DNA of 64,000 bases from Halieaceae bacterium (GTDB lineage: Bacteria; Pseudomonadota; Gammaproteobacteria; Pseudomonadales; Halieaceae). A model generated the notes under the pieces. It made no database searches. It was not told the DNA's origin and saw only the letters and a program-made list of their open reading frames with translations. Below are positions 27,091-35,328 of this stretch, one piece after another. How positions within the stretch are numbered: the first letter of the stretch is position 1; every line of letters begins with the position of its first letter. The stretch spans positions 62,001-126,000 of the forward strand of contig JANQLM010000063.1 of assembly GCA_028280635.1 (NCBI GenBank). The letters run 5' to 3'. Made by a program: the position numbers and the translations under genes.

Positions 27091-28572
27091 ATGGAGCATG
27101 ATGACTTTCTACTGCAAGAGCAGGTGCGTGGGGAAAGCGATTTAGAAAAGTACGTAATGAAAAACGAGCCCAAGCTTCTTGCCAGGAAACGATGGGCGCA
27201 GATATCGTGGATTGTTTTTTTCCTGTCCTTGATCGCCTTTGCACTGGCGCCGCCAGCCACCTGGTTGCTTCTCGTACTTGCTGTCACAACGCTTTCAGCC
27301 GGTTTGTTTCTCACAAAGCGCAACAGCGTCGAGGCAAAGGACTTCAAGAGACTTTACGAGCCCAAGGTTGCTTCGCATGAGCATGTTTCACGCGTCGCGC
27401 GGGGTTTTACTGCCAATGACGAGTGTGTCGCCTTCTCCACCGTCCAGCCTTCTCAGGAAGAAGAGTCACTTGGTTTTCAGGGATACAAGAACCTGCAGGC
27501 CTGTGAGGAAGTAGCCATTTCTTCCACGGATCTCGACGATCTGGTGGCCTCAAAAAAATTCCTCCCCTGCTCAGCGTGGGACGGGAGAGGCAGCTTTTTG
27601 AGTTCTGATAGCCAGTTGCGGCATGACCAACTGACCTATCTTGTTAGCCGTGTTTATTCTCGAAATACCCGAACGACCAATGAGCAGAAAATCTGCCTTG
27701 ATTCGAACGTTTCTGACATTTGCTCTGCGCTGAGCGACGGCGGAAGCAGTGAAGTAAAGATTTCGAAAATTGGGTACTTCGATGGCTTGGTATCCAACGA
27801 GGCCTTTCGCTCACGTATCTACGTTCGACCTATCAACGGCAGTGTGGAAGATGAAAAGCTGGCAGTCGACCTGACTGAGAATTTTCCCGCTGTGTTCGAC
27901 AGTGAATCAGCCGTATTCAGGCTGCAGTCGCAGCCAGTCCCCAGCGCGTCGCGCCATATTGGTATTTCAACGGTGGCTATTACCTCAGACAGGCAGCTCC
28001 TGTTCTACCGGCAGAAGGTGAACAACATCGTTGGGGGAGGGAAACTTGTAGCGAGCGGTTCCGGCTCCAGCGATTTTGGCGATGTGCAAGACTCCAGAAA
28101 CAGCAGGTGTCTGCTTGAAATCGTGAAGTACGGGATGGCCAGGGAGCTGTGCGAGGAAGGTGGGCTGCTCGAAGACCTCTCTCTACTGAGTATCATGGGC
28201 AAGAACCAGCAAACGATAGCGTCCGTCGCACAAAATACCGCGCTGATTGGCTTCTTTCGATGGGTTGACCGATGTGGCAAACCGGAGTTCATCGGCGTTA
28301 CCAGGCTAAATGTCGCTCTGTCAGATATCCCCGGCGATAACCTGGAAGTAAACCGGACAAAGAAGACCGAGGCTGAACTGGGGCGCTGGGAACTACAAAA
28401 CCTCTCCCAGGTAGGAGCCTTCACCGAACAGATGATCGCTGGCGGCCACGAGCTCAACCTGAGTTTTCTTATGGTGCTGAAGAGACTTTCGGAGATCGCG
28501 GAGTACGAACGCGCCGAAGATCCAATGAAAAAGGCAATCCACAGAAAACTGGAGGAGTTGCTTTTTGGCTAG
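27091..28572 (+). CDS. Membrane-anchored protein with C-terminal Nudix-like domain
   Basis: 493 residues. Two adjacent hydrophobic helices lie near the N-terminus (about residues 36-53 and 57-75). A cytoplasmic region of about 200 residues is unrecognised. A Nudix-type domain begins near residue 285 (HIGISTVAITSDRQLLFYRQ). Its box is nearly complete: E343, seven residues, then RELCEEGGL (351-359); the leading glycine of the box is replaced. Nudix enzymes split nucleoside diphosphate linkages. The tie to a two-helix anchor is unusual and may point to second-messenger or NAD-related signalling. The ATG has only a distant GAGG, and a later in-frame ATG at 27157 is possible. Confidence 0.65.
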   Translation: MEHDDFLLQEQVRGESDLEKYVMKNEPKLLARKRWAQISWIVFFLSLIAFALAPPATWLLLVLAVTTLSAGLFLTKRNSVEAKDFKRLYEPKVASHEHVSRVARGFTANDECVAFSTVQPSQEEESLGFQGYKNLQACEEVAISSTDLDDLVASKKFLPCSAWDGRGSFLSSDSQLRHDQLTYLVSRVYSRNTRTTNEQKICLDSNVSDICSALSDGGSSEVKISKIGYFDGLVSNEAFRSRIYVRPINGSVEDEKLAVDLTENFPAVFDSESAVFRLQSQPVPSASRHIGISTVAITSDRQLLFYRQKVNNIVGGGKLVASGSGSSDFGDVQDSRNSRCLLEIVKYGMARELCEEGGLLEDLSLLSIMGKNQQTIASVAQNTALIGFFRWVDRCGKPEFIGVTRLNVALSDIPGDNLEVNRTKKTEAELGRWELQNLSQVGAFTEQMIAGGHELNLSFLMVLKRLSEIAEYERAEDPMKKAIHRKLEELLFG

Positions 28573-28600
28573 TGTTTTTTTGGGAGTTCCAATAGTCAGC

Positions 28601-28616
28601 CTATTTGGCTGACCCG
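28601..28616. repeat. 16-bp direct repeat, left copy
   Basis: CTATTTGGCTGACCCG; an identical copy lies at 30833-30848. This copy contains the last codons (GSAK-stop) of the membrane gene on the minus strand. Confidence 0.6.
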
Positions 28617-29758
28617 CTTTTCGAAATACTGCTTTGCATCGCCAGGGTGCCGCGGTTGAGCAACATATCCTCCAGGTTCAGGTCTTCATGCTCTTCAGAC
28701 ATCAGCGGGTGGTTGATGTAGCGACCGAAGCCGTCCCGAAGCATACGCTGGGCGATCAGTACAAAACCGACCATCAGCAGACCCCCGATGATCAGGAAGG
28801 CCTCGAGAGCGTCGGTGAAGAAATGGAAGCGCAGCGTGGTTAGTGCCAGCAGGATGCCAACGGTGCCCACCCTGATCATTCGAACATTGGTGATCGCAAA
28901 TCCCGCAGAAATCATCAGCAGTGGTACCGTGAGCGTGATGAGGTAGTACAGCCAGTGCAAACGGGCGAGGTTGATCTCGATGGTGTCATCTTCGCCCTGG
29001 AATAAGGGCTCGCTGGCCACGGGAGTGAAATCCGGCGCGAGGTAGTAGATTACCGCGTAGTTCGAGAACACCACGATCAACCCCAGCAGGGCATACTCGA
29101 TTTTCTCGAGCTGCAAGCGCCAGTTCTCCCGGAAACGATTGAACTGCCAAAGTAGCGTGGCTTCCAATGCCACGGCCATGACCAGAAGCGATGCCATAGA
29201 AGTAGCCGGCTGTAACTGAATCTGATTGAGAATCACCTCGAGTGTCAGCGCCATCAGAAACACCAGAAAAACAAGCGCCGCGAGCAGGGTGCGGAAAATG
29301 ATCGCGCTTATGCCGGCGGCGATGCAGAAATAGATTTGGGCCTCAAGATCGCTGGGGTCTGAAAAGATAGAGGAGATGCTGATCAACGTCCCGCCCAGCG
29401 ACACAACCAGCGCCAGGCTCATGGCATCGTCGATACCGTTGTGCATGTGCTTCTGCCCTTCCGTCACCGCTGCGGCTACCAGCAAGTACACGCCTGACAG
29501 CAGGACGCAGATGATCGCCGTTGCGAAGGGTGAGTCTTCCGTACCCGTCACTGTGACGACGAAGAAAAGCAGGCCCATCGCCACTGCAAAGGCAAAAATG
29601 CCAGTCGCGATAGCGAGCATCAGGTTCACGGTGCCGAAGGGTTGCTCGAAATGCGCATCAATCGCGTCGTGCTGCTCTTCGCTGATCACCCCGCTCCTGG
29701 CCCAGAGCCGGGTCAGGCGTTTGATGCTCCAAAGCGATCGCCATTCATCAGGATACAT
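28601..29758 (-). CDS. Polytopic membrane protein (DUF2157-like)
   Basis: 385 residues with about ten hydrophobic helices. The N-terminal soluble stretch (LTRLWARSGVISEEQHDAI) resembles the start of DUF2157-type predicted membrane proteins. The C-terminus is a soluble tail of about 50 residues (EEHEDLNLEDMLLNRGTL). Its function is unknown. It overlaps the end of the upstream membrane gene by 11 bases, so the two are surely co-translated and may form one complex. The assignment to DUF2157 rests on general resemblance only. Confidence 0.65.
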   Translation of the reverse strand: MYPDEWRSLWSIKRLTRLWARSGVISEEQHDAIDAHFEQPFGTVNLMLAIATGIFAFAVAMGLLFFVVTVTGTEDSPFATAIICVLLSGVYLLVAAAVTEGQKHMHNGIDDAMSLALVVSLGGTLISISSIFSDPSDLEAQIYFCIAAGISAIIFRTLLAALVFLVFLMALTLEVILNQIQLQPATSMASLLVMAVALEATLLWQFNRFRENWRLQLEKIEYALLGLIVVFSNYAVIYYLAPDFTPVASEPLFQGEDDTIEINLARLHWLYYLITLTVPLLMISAGFAITNVRMIRVGTVGILLALTTLRFHFFTDALEAFLIIGGLLMVGFVLIAQRMLRDGFGRYINHPLMSEEHEDLNLEDMLLNRGTLAMQSSISKSGSAK

Positions 29759-30680
29759 GCAGCCCCCGGAAGTGTTTGCGAACGTTCATTATCAGGGCGA
29801 TAAAGGCCGAGCCCGTCAGGATGAAGTACATCGACACACCGGCTGTATCGAGATCGGCATTGTCGAAGGTATAGGCCGTCATGGCGATGTAGAAGTAGAA
29901 CAGTGAAAACACCAGTACAAATGAGCGCCGAACCGCCACGCTGGCATAACCAAGCCCAATGCAGGACGCCAGCAGCAGCATGAAGTAGATGCCGTCATAG
30001 TCGAACTGCAGGTAACCCGTGAGCGCCACGCTCAGCAGCAGGTTCGCGTAGAAGTACAGGTAAGGCACCGTGAATTCAGTCCGGATGTTGTTCCTGTGGA
30101 ACTGGTACACCGCGAACAGCGCCGCCAGTGAATACATGGTCAGCAGCGGCAGCAAGTCTACATCCGACTCGTCTGCCATAAAGATGGAGGCTTCAGGATC
30201 AACAACCGCACCGACAAAAGCCGTCAGGCTGGTGGTTGCCATGATCAAAACGCCGCGATGGTTGTAGAAATAGGCAATGGCGAAGAATATGGCCGCCAGT
30301 ATCAATGAGCTCAGGCGGTACTCACCTGCGAAGAGGTCGTATTGGAGCTCCAGTTGGATCCTCAGCACGATCATCAAAGAGCAGGCCATCGACACCAGGC
30401 CGGCACGAAGCAGGTGATGAATGTTGGTTGACTGTGCGCCGCGGAAACAGCCGGCGATGCTGATCACAATAGCGGCGGTGATCATCCCGGCGGAGATGCT
30501 CTCCCGCAGCAGCATGGTAAGGCCGGATACGAACATACCGCTGCCCAGCCAGAACAATAGTCGCAGCTCAACGTGCAGGGTCACCAGGTGATTGGCGTAG
30601 TAGGTCCGCAGTACTTTTGCCTGCTTTTCCTCAATCAGCGACTGGCCTTCCAGGCGGTCAACAATGACGAGCGGATCCAT
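29748..30680 (-). CDS. Polytopic membrane protein, partner of the DUF2157-like protein
   Basis: 310 residues with about nine to ten hydrophobic helices after an N-terminal soluble segment (DRLEGQSLIEEKQAKVLRTYY) that again resembles the DUF2157 N-terminus. I cannot name a family with confidence. It is the first gene of a two-gene unit; its stop overlaps the start of the next gene. The pair is bracketed by 16-bp direct repeats at 28601 and 30833, which suggests that the module was inserted or duplicated as a unit. Confidence 0.6.
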   Translation of the reverse strand: MDPLVIVDRLEGQSLIEEKQAKVLRTYYANHLVTLHVELRLLFWLGSGMFVSGLTMLLRESISAGMITAAIVISIAGCFRGAQSTNIHHLLRAGLVSMACSLMIVLRIQLELQYDLFAGEYRLSSLILAAIFFAIAYFYNHRGVLIMATTSLTAFVGAVVDPEASIFMADESDVDLLPLLTMYSLAALFAVYQFHRNNIRTEFTVPYLYFYANLLLSVALTGYLQFDYDGIYFMLLLASCIGLGYASVAVRRSFVLVFSLFYFYIAMTAYTFDNADLDTAGVSMYFILTGSAFIALIMNVRKHFRGLHVS

Positions 30681-30832
30681 CGCTGCAACTCCATTGGGTT
30701 GATGCCCCCAACGCGCGACTGTTGCTGTTTCGAACCCCGGTTCAGCGCGCGTTGCTTTGGAAGAAAGTCTAGCACCGGGTTTCGGAAAGTGCCCTGCACG
30801 ATAGTTCTACCTGGGGAAGACCCTGGCCTAGG

Positions 30833-30848
30833 CTATTTGGCTGACCCG
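30833..30848. repeat. 16-bp direct repeat, right copy
   Basis: An exact second copy of CTATTTGGCTGACCCG, here in noncoding DNA between the two-gene membrane module and the truncated cyclic-nucleotide-binding gene. Read on the minus strand it again spells GSAK-stop, preceded by different residues. Confidence 0.6.
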
Positions 30849-30895
30849 GTTCCTCGACTGAAAATCGGCGCGGCCGGTGCCGGGTAAGGTCCTGG

Positions 30896-31291
30896 TCAGT
30901 GATGCAGGGTCTGCGCTTTGTAGTACGCCGTCTGGTTCATGAAGCTGCTCGCCCGCTTGGTTATGCCCAGGGCAATAGCGCGGTAGGCGTGGTAACCCAG
31001 CTCGAAATCCGCCTCGCACAGCTCCCTGAAGGCCGCCGGGTTGAAGGCCAGCACGAATGTTTTTTCCAAAGCCTTGGCGGTGATGGCACGCTCGGTGGAT
31101 TCGTCCACCAGCATCGCTTCACCGAGGTGGGAGCCGCTGCTCAGCACTGCCAGTTGCTCCTCTTCGCCGGGGCCTACCTGCTTGGTAACGGTGACGCTGC
31201 CCATCACGATCACCAGCAGCTTATCGGGCGCATCGCCCTCGTGAATGAGCTGATCACCCGCGTTGTAGGTGATTTCTTCGGCGATGCCGGC
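30896..31291 (-). pseudogene. Cyclic-nucleotide-binding domain gene, 5'-truncated
   Basis: The readable peptide is a cNMP-binding (CRP-like) domain: EEITYNAGDQLIHEGD, DKLLVIVMGSVTV, SGSHLGEAMLVDESTERAITAKA. The glycine- and acid-containing phosphate-binding cassette is present, although its usual Arg-Ser/Thr is less clear. The frame runs upstream to a TAA at 31292-31294 without a suitable start codon, so the first part of the domain is missing. A GTG at 31213 could start a 105-residue product, but it would cut two strands of the barrel. No DNA-binding domain follows. I read it as a remnant; a short expressed protein is possible. Confidence 0.6.
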
Positions 31292-31392
31292 TTATACCCC
31301 CCTAAAACGTGGTAAGGCATTCGGCGGCACGTTCTGCTGTAATCAGGGTCCAATCTTCCCTCCCTCAACACACCAATAATGTGGACTCCATC

Positions 31393-32148
31393 ATGAAACA
31401 TGCACTTATCACCCTCGGCCTGGCGCTGTCCCTGTGCCAGATAGCCACAGCACAGGCCCAGAGCACCGCAGACAAGATTGCCGCTGCCCTGGAGCTGGAT
31501 TATCGCACCGAGGCGGAGCGCGCCCGGGATCGCAACCGGCGCCCTGGGCGAGCGCTGGCCTATATAGGGCTGGAAGACGATATGAAGGTGTTCGAGTTTG
31601 GCCCCGGTGGCGGCTGGTACACCAAGATTCTCGCGCCGGTACTCAGGGACCGGGGCGAGCTGATTGTCGGTTACCCGGAGGAGTGGCTTGCCGATATGGG
31701 CGACCTGCGCTCGGCGCCGGAGTATGACAAGGTCCGCGAAGTCGCCATGGACATGGGCTGGGACGAGGATGAGTTGGTCTACACCTTCGAGGAGATCGAT
31801 TTCGAATCGAAAAAGCTGGACATGTTCCTCAACATCCGCAACTACCACAACCTGTCGCTGGATGATCGCAAGGCCTTCAACCAGGCGGTGTTCAAGGCGC
31901 TGAAGCCCGGCGGCACTTTCGTGATCATCGATCACACACGCCGCCATATGCAGCCGGATGACTACGAGAACTGGCGTCGGGAAGACCCGGTGGCTGTGCT
32001 GGCTGAGGTGCAGCAGGCGGGCTTCGAGCTGGAGAAGTTTTCTGACATGTTCTACCGGCCGGACGACACCCTGGAATACGAAGTCGGTCGCAGGACGGTC
32101 ACGGGCAACACGGACCGCTTCTTCTTCGTATTCCGCAAGCCCAAGTAA
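31393..32148 (+). CDS. Exported SAM-dependent methyltransferase-like protein
   Basis: 251 residues with a cleavable signal peptide (MKHALITLGLALSLC, ending near AQAQS). The methyltransferase core begins with motif I at VFEFGPGGGWYTKILAPVL, continues with LDMFLNIRNYHNLSL, LKPGGTFVIIDHTRR, and ends in FFFVFRKPK. Proteins of this type occur widely in marine proteobacteria, but SAM is not expected in the periplasm, so the real activity is uncertain. ATG 31393 is chosen because the signal peptide begins there; it is preceded by GTGGACTCC. It stands alone upstream of an OmpA-type lipoprotein gene. Confidence 0.82.
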   Translation: MKHALITLGLALSLCQIATAQAQSTADKIAAALELDYRTEAERARDRNRRPGRALAYIGLEDDMKVFEFGPGGGWYTKILAPVLRDRGELIVGYPEEWLADMGDLRSAPEYDKVREVAMDMGWDEDELVYTFEEIDFESKKLDMFLNIRNYHNLSLDDRKAFNQAVFKALKPGGTFVIIDHTRRHMQPDDYENWRREDPVAVLAEVQQAGFELEKFSDMFYRPDDTLEYEVGRRTVTGNTDRFFFVFRKPK

Positions 32149-32290
32149 TCTGCCAGGAGTGGGGCGCTTCGCGCCTCACTTTCCTCAAGCCCTGTACCCA
32201 GGTCACGCTTTTACAGCTTTTAACATTGCTGGAACTTCCGCTGTGCTAGCCTCAGCGCTCATTTATCGACATCATCTGGAGTCCAGCCCC

Positions 32291-32959
32291 ATGTCCGCCC
32301 TCCTGCGCACCTTTGTTTGTCTTGTCCTGGCCACGGCTGTCGCTGCCTGCCAGACGGTTGATCCCTACACCGGGGAAACCAAGACCTCGAATGCCACCAA
32401 GGGCGCGTTGATCGGCGCAGCGGCGGTAGCTGCCGTCGGTGCCATCAGCGGCGACAACAACCGCGAGCGGCGCAAGCGGGCGGCCATCGGTGCCGGTATC
32501 GGCGCGCTGGCCGGCGGCGCGGTGGGCCACTACATGGATCAGCAGGAAGCTGCGCTGCGCGAGAAGCTGGCCGGTACCGGGGTGAGCGTCACCCGCAAGG
32601 GCGATCAGGTGATTCTCAACATGCCCGGCAATGTCACTTTCGACACCAACCGCTCGGACGTCAGCGCCAGCTTCTACCCGGTGCTGGACTCGGTGGCCGA
32701 AGTGCTCGACGAATTCGACAGGACCATGGTCGAGGTGGTCGGGCATACCGACAGCACCGGTAATGATTCCATCAATATTCCGCTGTCCCAGCGTCGCGCT
32801 GAGAGCGTGGCGGCCTACCTCAGGTCACATGAGGTAGACGCGGTACGCCTGTCCACCTTTGGTGTTGGCAGTAGCTACCCGGTGGCGACCAACGGCAGTC
32901 CGGAGGGCCGTTCCCTCAATCGGCGGGTGGAAATTGCCCTGCTGCCGATCACGGGCTGA
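32291..32959 (+). CDS. OmpA-family lipoprotein (YiaD-like)
   Basis: 222 residues. The lipoprotein signal ends in AVAAC. A glycine-zipper region follows (two stretches, KGALIGAAAVAAVGAISGD and AAIGAGIGALAGGAVGHYM), then an OmpA C-terminal domain with VVGHTDSTGNDSINIPLSQRR and GRSLNRRVEI, the residues that hold peptidoglycan. It should link the outer membrane to the cell wall. ATG 32291 has GGAG ten bases upstream. A GC-rich hairpin follows the stop. Confidence 0.92.
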   Translation: MSALLRTFVCLVLATAVAACQTVDPYTGETKTSNATKGALIGAAAVAAVGAISGDNNRERRKRAAIGAGIGALAGGAVGHYMDQQEAALREKLAGTGVSVTRKGDQVILNMPGNVTFDTNRSDVSASFYPVLDSVAEVLDEFDRTMVEVVGHTDSTGNDSINIPLSQRRAESVAAYLRSHEVDAVRLSTFGVGSSYPVATNGSPEGRSLNRRVEIALLPITG

Positions 32960-32969
32960 TGCCCTGGAA

Positions 32970-32993
32970 GGCCGGCCGCGGCACGGCGGCCGG
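32970..32993. terminator. Hairpin between convergent genes
   Basis: GCCGGCCGC (32970-32978) pairs with GCGGCCGGC (32985-32993) across a six-base loop, between the OmpA-like gene (+) and the Rap1a/Tai-like gene (-). No U-tract follows on either strand, so termination is plausible but not certain. Confidence 0.45.
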
Positions 32994-33002
32994 CAGGCAC
33001 CG

Positions 33003-33359
33003 CTAGTTTCCCGCCCGGCAACCGCCGTGGCGCTCAAAGTACCGCACCAACGGCAGCATGGCATTGCTGGTGGCATACTCGCCGCGGTGTGTTTCCATGA
33101 ACTCCACAATCCCGGGCAGGTCGAATACCTCCTCTGGCCGGCCGCAGTAGAGCGTGTCGAGGTAAGGGGTTTGCTCGTCGAGCGTCGCCAGCAGGTCCAG
33201 TGCGCCGCCGACATAGGCCCGCAGTACCGGGTGCTCGTGGCAGGGCACCGGCGCTGAGGCGCAGATGGTGAAAAACTCCTCAGTGGTCAGTGCGGCAGCC
33301 TTGGGCGACCCGACGGCGCACAGTCCCAGCAAGGCTATGGCGGTAAAGTGTTTGTTCAT
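33003..33359 (-). CDS. Rap1a/Tai-like small exported protein
   Basis: 118 residues with a signal peptide (MNKHFTAIALLGLCAVGS). The mature part has four cysteines (TICAS, VPCHE, LYCGR, GGCRAGN), probably two disulfides, and a helical pattern AYVGGALDLLATLD, FDLPGIVEFMETH, SNAMLPLVRYFERHGGC. That is the layout of the Rap1a/Tai family, which includes type VI amidase immunity proteins. No toxin or secretion gene is near, so an immunity role is not supported here. ATG is at 33359. Confidence 0.6.
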   Translation of the reverse strand: MNKHFTAIALLGLCAVGSPKAAALTTEEFFTICASAPVPCHEHPVLRAYVGGALDLLATLDEQTPYLDTLYCGRPEEVFDLPGIVEFMETHRGEYATSNAMLPLVRYFERHGGCRAGN

Positions 33360-33376
33360 GGATCATCCCCCAGGTC

Positions 33377-33404
33377 TTTACAAATTAAAATAAAACAATA
33401 ATAT
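33377..33404 (+). promoter_or_regulatory. Sigma-70-type promoter for the DUF2975 gene
   Basis: TTTACA, a 16-base spacer, then TAATAT, in a strikingly AT-rich stretch (33377-33425) in otherwise GC-rich DNA. It lies 35 bases before the ATG of the DUF2975 gene, which also has AAGGAGG. Confidence 0.55.
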
Positions 33405-33438
33405 ATTGCTGTAAATCAATCATAGCAAGGAGGCCGCT

Positions 33439-33960
33439 ATGCACCGCATGTTCTGTCTGCTGGTGACCTGGAATTGCCTGCTGGTGATGGTAGTGGCGCC
33501 ACTGGCGGCGGTTTACCTGTTCATCGATATCGACACCTTCGCCACCCTGGCGATGAACAACCTGCGCATGTCGATTCAGTGGGAGACTGTTACCACCGGT
33601 CAATGGAGGGAACTTTGGGTGGTCACCGCCCTGCACCTGGGAGTGGGTGTCTGCAGCCTGTTCTTCCTGCGCCGCGCTTTTGTTAACTTCTCGCGGGGCG
33701 AGTTCTTCAACCAGTCCAACAGCCGGGATTTGCGCATGTTCTCTGTGCTGTTGTTCGTCCAGGCGTTCACCAGGCCCCTGCACACGGCGCTGTCCAGCGT
33801 GTTGCTGTCCTGGAATCACCCGCCGGGCCAGAAAATGCTTGCGGTCTCTTTTGGCTCCGGTGAGGTCCAGACGATCATCCTGGCCGTGATTCTGTGGGTG
33901 ATTTGCGACCTGCTGGTGAGGGGTGGCGAGTTGGAGCAGGAAAACAAGCAGTTCGTATAA
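33439..33960 (+). CDS. DUF2975 membrane protein
   Basis: 173 residues with four hydrophobic helices: residues about 7-30, 62-78, 96-118 and 144-160. RRAFVNFSRGEFFNQSNSRDLR between helices two and three is the DUF2975 signature region. Members are nearly always followed by a small Cro/CI-type HTH protein, as here, ten bases after the stop. The role of the pair is unknown. It has a very good ribosome site, AAGGAGG five bases before the ATG, and an AT-rich promoter. Confidence 0.85.
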   Translation: MHRMFCLLVTWNCLLVMVVAPLAAVYLFIDIDTFATLAMNNLRMSIQWETVTTGQWRELWVVTALHLGVGVCSLFFLRRAFVNFSRGEFFNQSNSRDLRMFSVLLFVQAFTRPLHTALSSVLLSWNHPPGQKMLAVSFGSGEVQTIILAVILWVICDLLVRGGELEQENKQFV

Positions 33961-33970
33961 ACTGCCGCCC

Positions 33971-34177
33971 ATGCCGATCGTTATTCATCTGGATGTCATG
34001 CTGGCCAAACGCAAGATTCGCGGCAAGGAACTGGCCGCGGCCGTCGGCGTGACCGAGCAGAACCTGTCGCTATTGCGCAATGGCAAGGTCAAGGGGGTAC
34101 GGTTCTCCACCCTGGAGCGCATCTGCGAGGTGCTGGACTGCCAGCCCGGCGACCTACTGGAGTTTGTGCCCGACTAG
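33971..34177 (+). CDS. Small Cro/CI-type HTH regulator (YozG-like)
   Basis: 68 residues, essentially one helix-turn-helix domain: [20 protein letters not shown], then [25 protein letters not shown]. The latter ending is typical of the YozG/Xre group that accompanies DUF2975 genes. ATG 33971 directly follows the DUF2975 stop; in-frame codons upstream lie inside that gene. It probably regulates its own operon, which may extend into the acetyltransferase gene 17 bases downstream. Confidence 0.88.
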   Translation: MPIVIHLDVMLAKRKIRGKELAAAVGVTEQNLSLLRNGKVKGVRFSTLERICEVLDCQPGDLLEFVPD

Positions 34178-34194
34178 GAGGCAACGGTTTTCTG

Positions 34195-34659
34195 ATGCAG
34201 AACACTACCGGTATGACGCTGTTGCACCTTGGCCGAGATGACCTGGCCGCCATGAATGACCTGCTCGACTGTTTTGGTGAGGCCTTCGAGGAGCCCGCCA
34301 CCTACGGCGCGGATCGCCCCGACACCGATTACCTGGGGGAACTGCTGGCTGATCCCAGCTTCATTGCCCTGGCGGCTATGGAGGGACAGCGTGTGGTCGG
34401 TGGGCTCGCCGCCTACGTGTTGCGCAAGTTTGAGCAGCCGCGCAGTGAGGTGTACGTCTACGATCTCGCGGTACGGGAAAGCCATCGGCGCCGGGGTATT
34501 GCCACGGCACTGATTGAGGCGCTCAAGCCGATTGCGCGGGCGCGTAAAGCCTGGGTCATTTTTGTACAGGCTGATCACGGCGATGACCCGGCGATCGCGC
34601 TGTACGAATCACTGGGTGAGCGCGAGGAGGTGCTGCACTTCGACATTACCGTCGAATAG
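34195..34659 (+). CDS. aac(3)-I: Aminoglycoside 3-N-acetyltransferase, AAC(3)-I type
   Basis: 154 residues, the length of AAC(3)-I enzymes. The sequence follows the AAC(3)-I pattern closely, as I remember it: [58 protein letters not shown] (the acetyl-CoA loop), [19 protein letters not shown] and [11 protein letters not shown](3)-I enzymes acetylate gentamicin and related drugs with acetyl-CoA. This copy shows no integron or transposon features and matches local base composition, so it may be a native gene. AGGAGG lies 13 bases before the ATG, somewhat far. It may share a transcript with DUF2975 and its HTH gene. Confidence 0.88.
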   Translation: MQNTTGMTLLHLGRDDLAAMNDLLDCFGEAFEEPATYGADRPDTDYLGELLADPSFIALAAMEGQRVVGGLAAYVLRKFEQPRSEVYVYDLAVRESHRRRGIATALIEALKPIARARKAWVIFVQADHGDDPAIALYESLGEREEVLHFDITVE

Positions 34660-34683
34660 CGCCCTCCTCGCAGTGGGAAGGCC

Positions 34684-35328
34684 TCAGTCCAGGAATTCCA
34701 CCCGTCCGCTGTCCATATCGTAGAGCGCGCCGATGATGGTCACGTCGCCTTGTTCCTCCAGTGCCTTGATCACCGGGCTGTTGGCGCGAATCTCATCCAT
34801 GGTGAGGCGGATGTTCTTCTCCGCCACCATGTGCACGAACTCCGGATTGGCACTGGTCTTTTCTCCCTCGTAGTCAGCGAAGGCGTCGATCGCGGGCTTG
34901 ATGTTCTTGAGCATGGCAGTGATGTTGCCGAGCCGGGCATTATCGATGGCAGCTTTCACCGCGCCGCAGTGTTCGTGGCCCAGCACCAGGATAGCTTTGG
35001 CGCCGGAGATCTTGGTGGCGAACTCCATGCTGCCGAGAATGTCGGTGTTGGAAAAATTACCGGCCACCCGGGCGACGAAGATGTCGCCGATCCCCAGGTC
35101 AAACACGTCTTCCACCGGCACCCGGGAATCCACGCAGGACAGCACCATGGCCTTCGGAAACTGGCCGTCCACGGCATCGCGAATCTGTGCGGAGTGGTCG
35201 CGGCGTGTGAGCTCTGAATTCACAAAGCGCCGGTTGCCTTCACTGAACAGCCGGATCACGTCGTCCGGTGAGAGTGCCTGCTGCTGTTTCTGGCTGAGTA
35301 CTCGGCTCACCGGGGTGTCCGCAGCCAC
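34684..35328 (-). CDS. Beta-class carbonic anhydrase
   Basis: 214 residues from a GTG at 35328. Zinc ligands are visible: Cys in MVLSCVDSRV, His and Cys in LGHEHCGAVK, and the Asp-Arg dyad in the first motif. It hydrates CO2 to bicarbonate. The open frame begins right after what looks like a signal-peptide cleavage site (VIAVAAD). A ribosome site and hydrophobic leader lie just upstream, but one base out of frame (see the separate entry). The mature enzyme would therefore be cytoplasmic or unexpressed if the sequence is right, and periplasmic if one base is missing. Confidence 0.9.
   Translation of the reverse strand: MAADTPVSRVLSQKQQQALSPDDVIRLFSEGNRRFVNSELTRRDHSAQIRDAVDGQFPKAMVLSCVDSRVPVEDVFDLGIGDIFVARVAGNFSNTDILGSMEFATKISGAKAILVLGHEHCGAVKAAIDNARLGNITAMLKNIKPAIDAFADYEGEKTSANPEFVHMVAEKNIRLTMDEIRANSPVIKALEEQGDVTIIGALYDMDSGRVEFLD

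Noticed and set aside
33003-33359. Type VI immunity function for the Rap1a/Tai-like protein, with DUF2235 as effector
   Set aside because: No secretion genes in the window and the two genes are 6 kb apart; family resemblance alone does not support it.
33439-34177. Reading the DUF2975-HTH pair as a toxin-antitoxin module
   Set aside because: The DUF2975 protein is a four-helix membrane protein with a known recurrent HTH partner; nothing shows toxicity.
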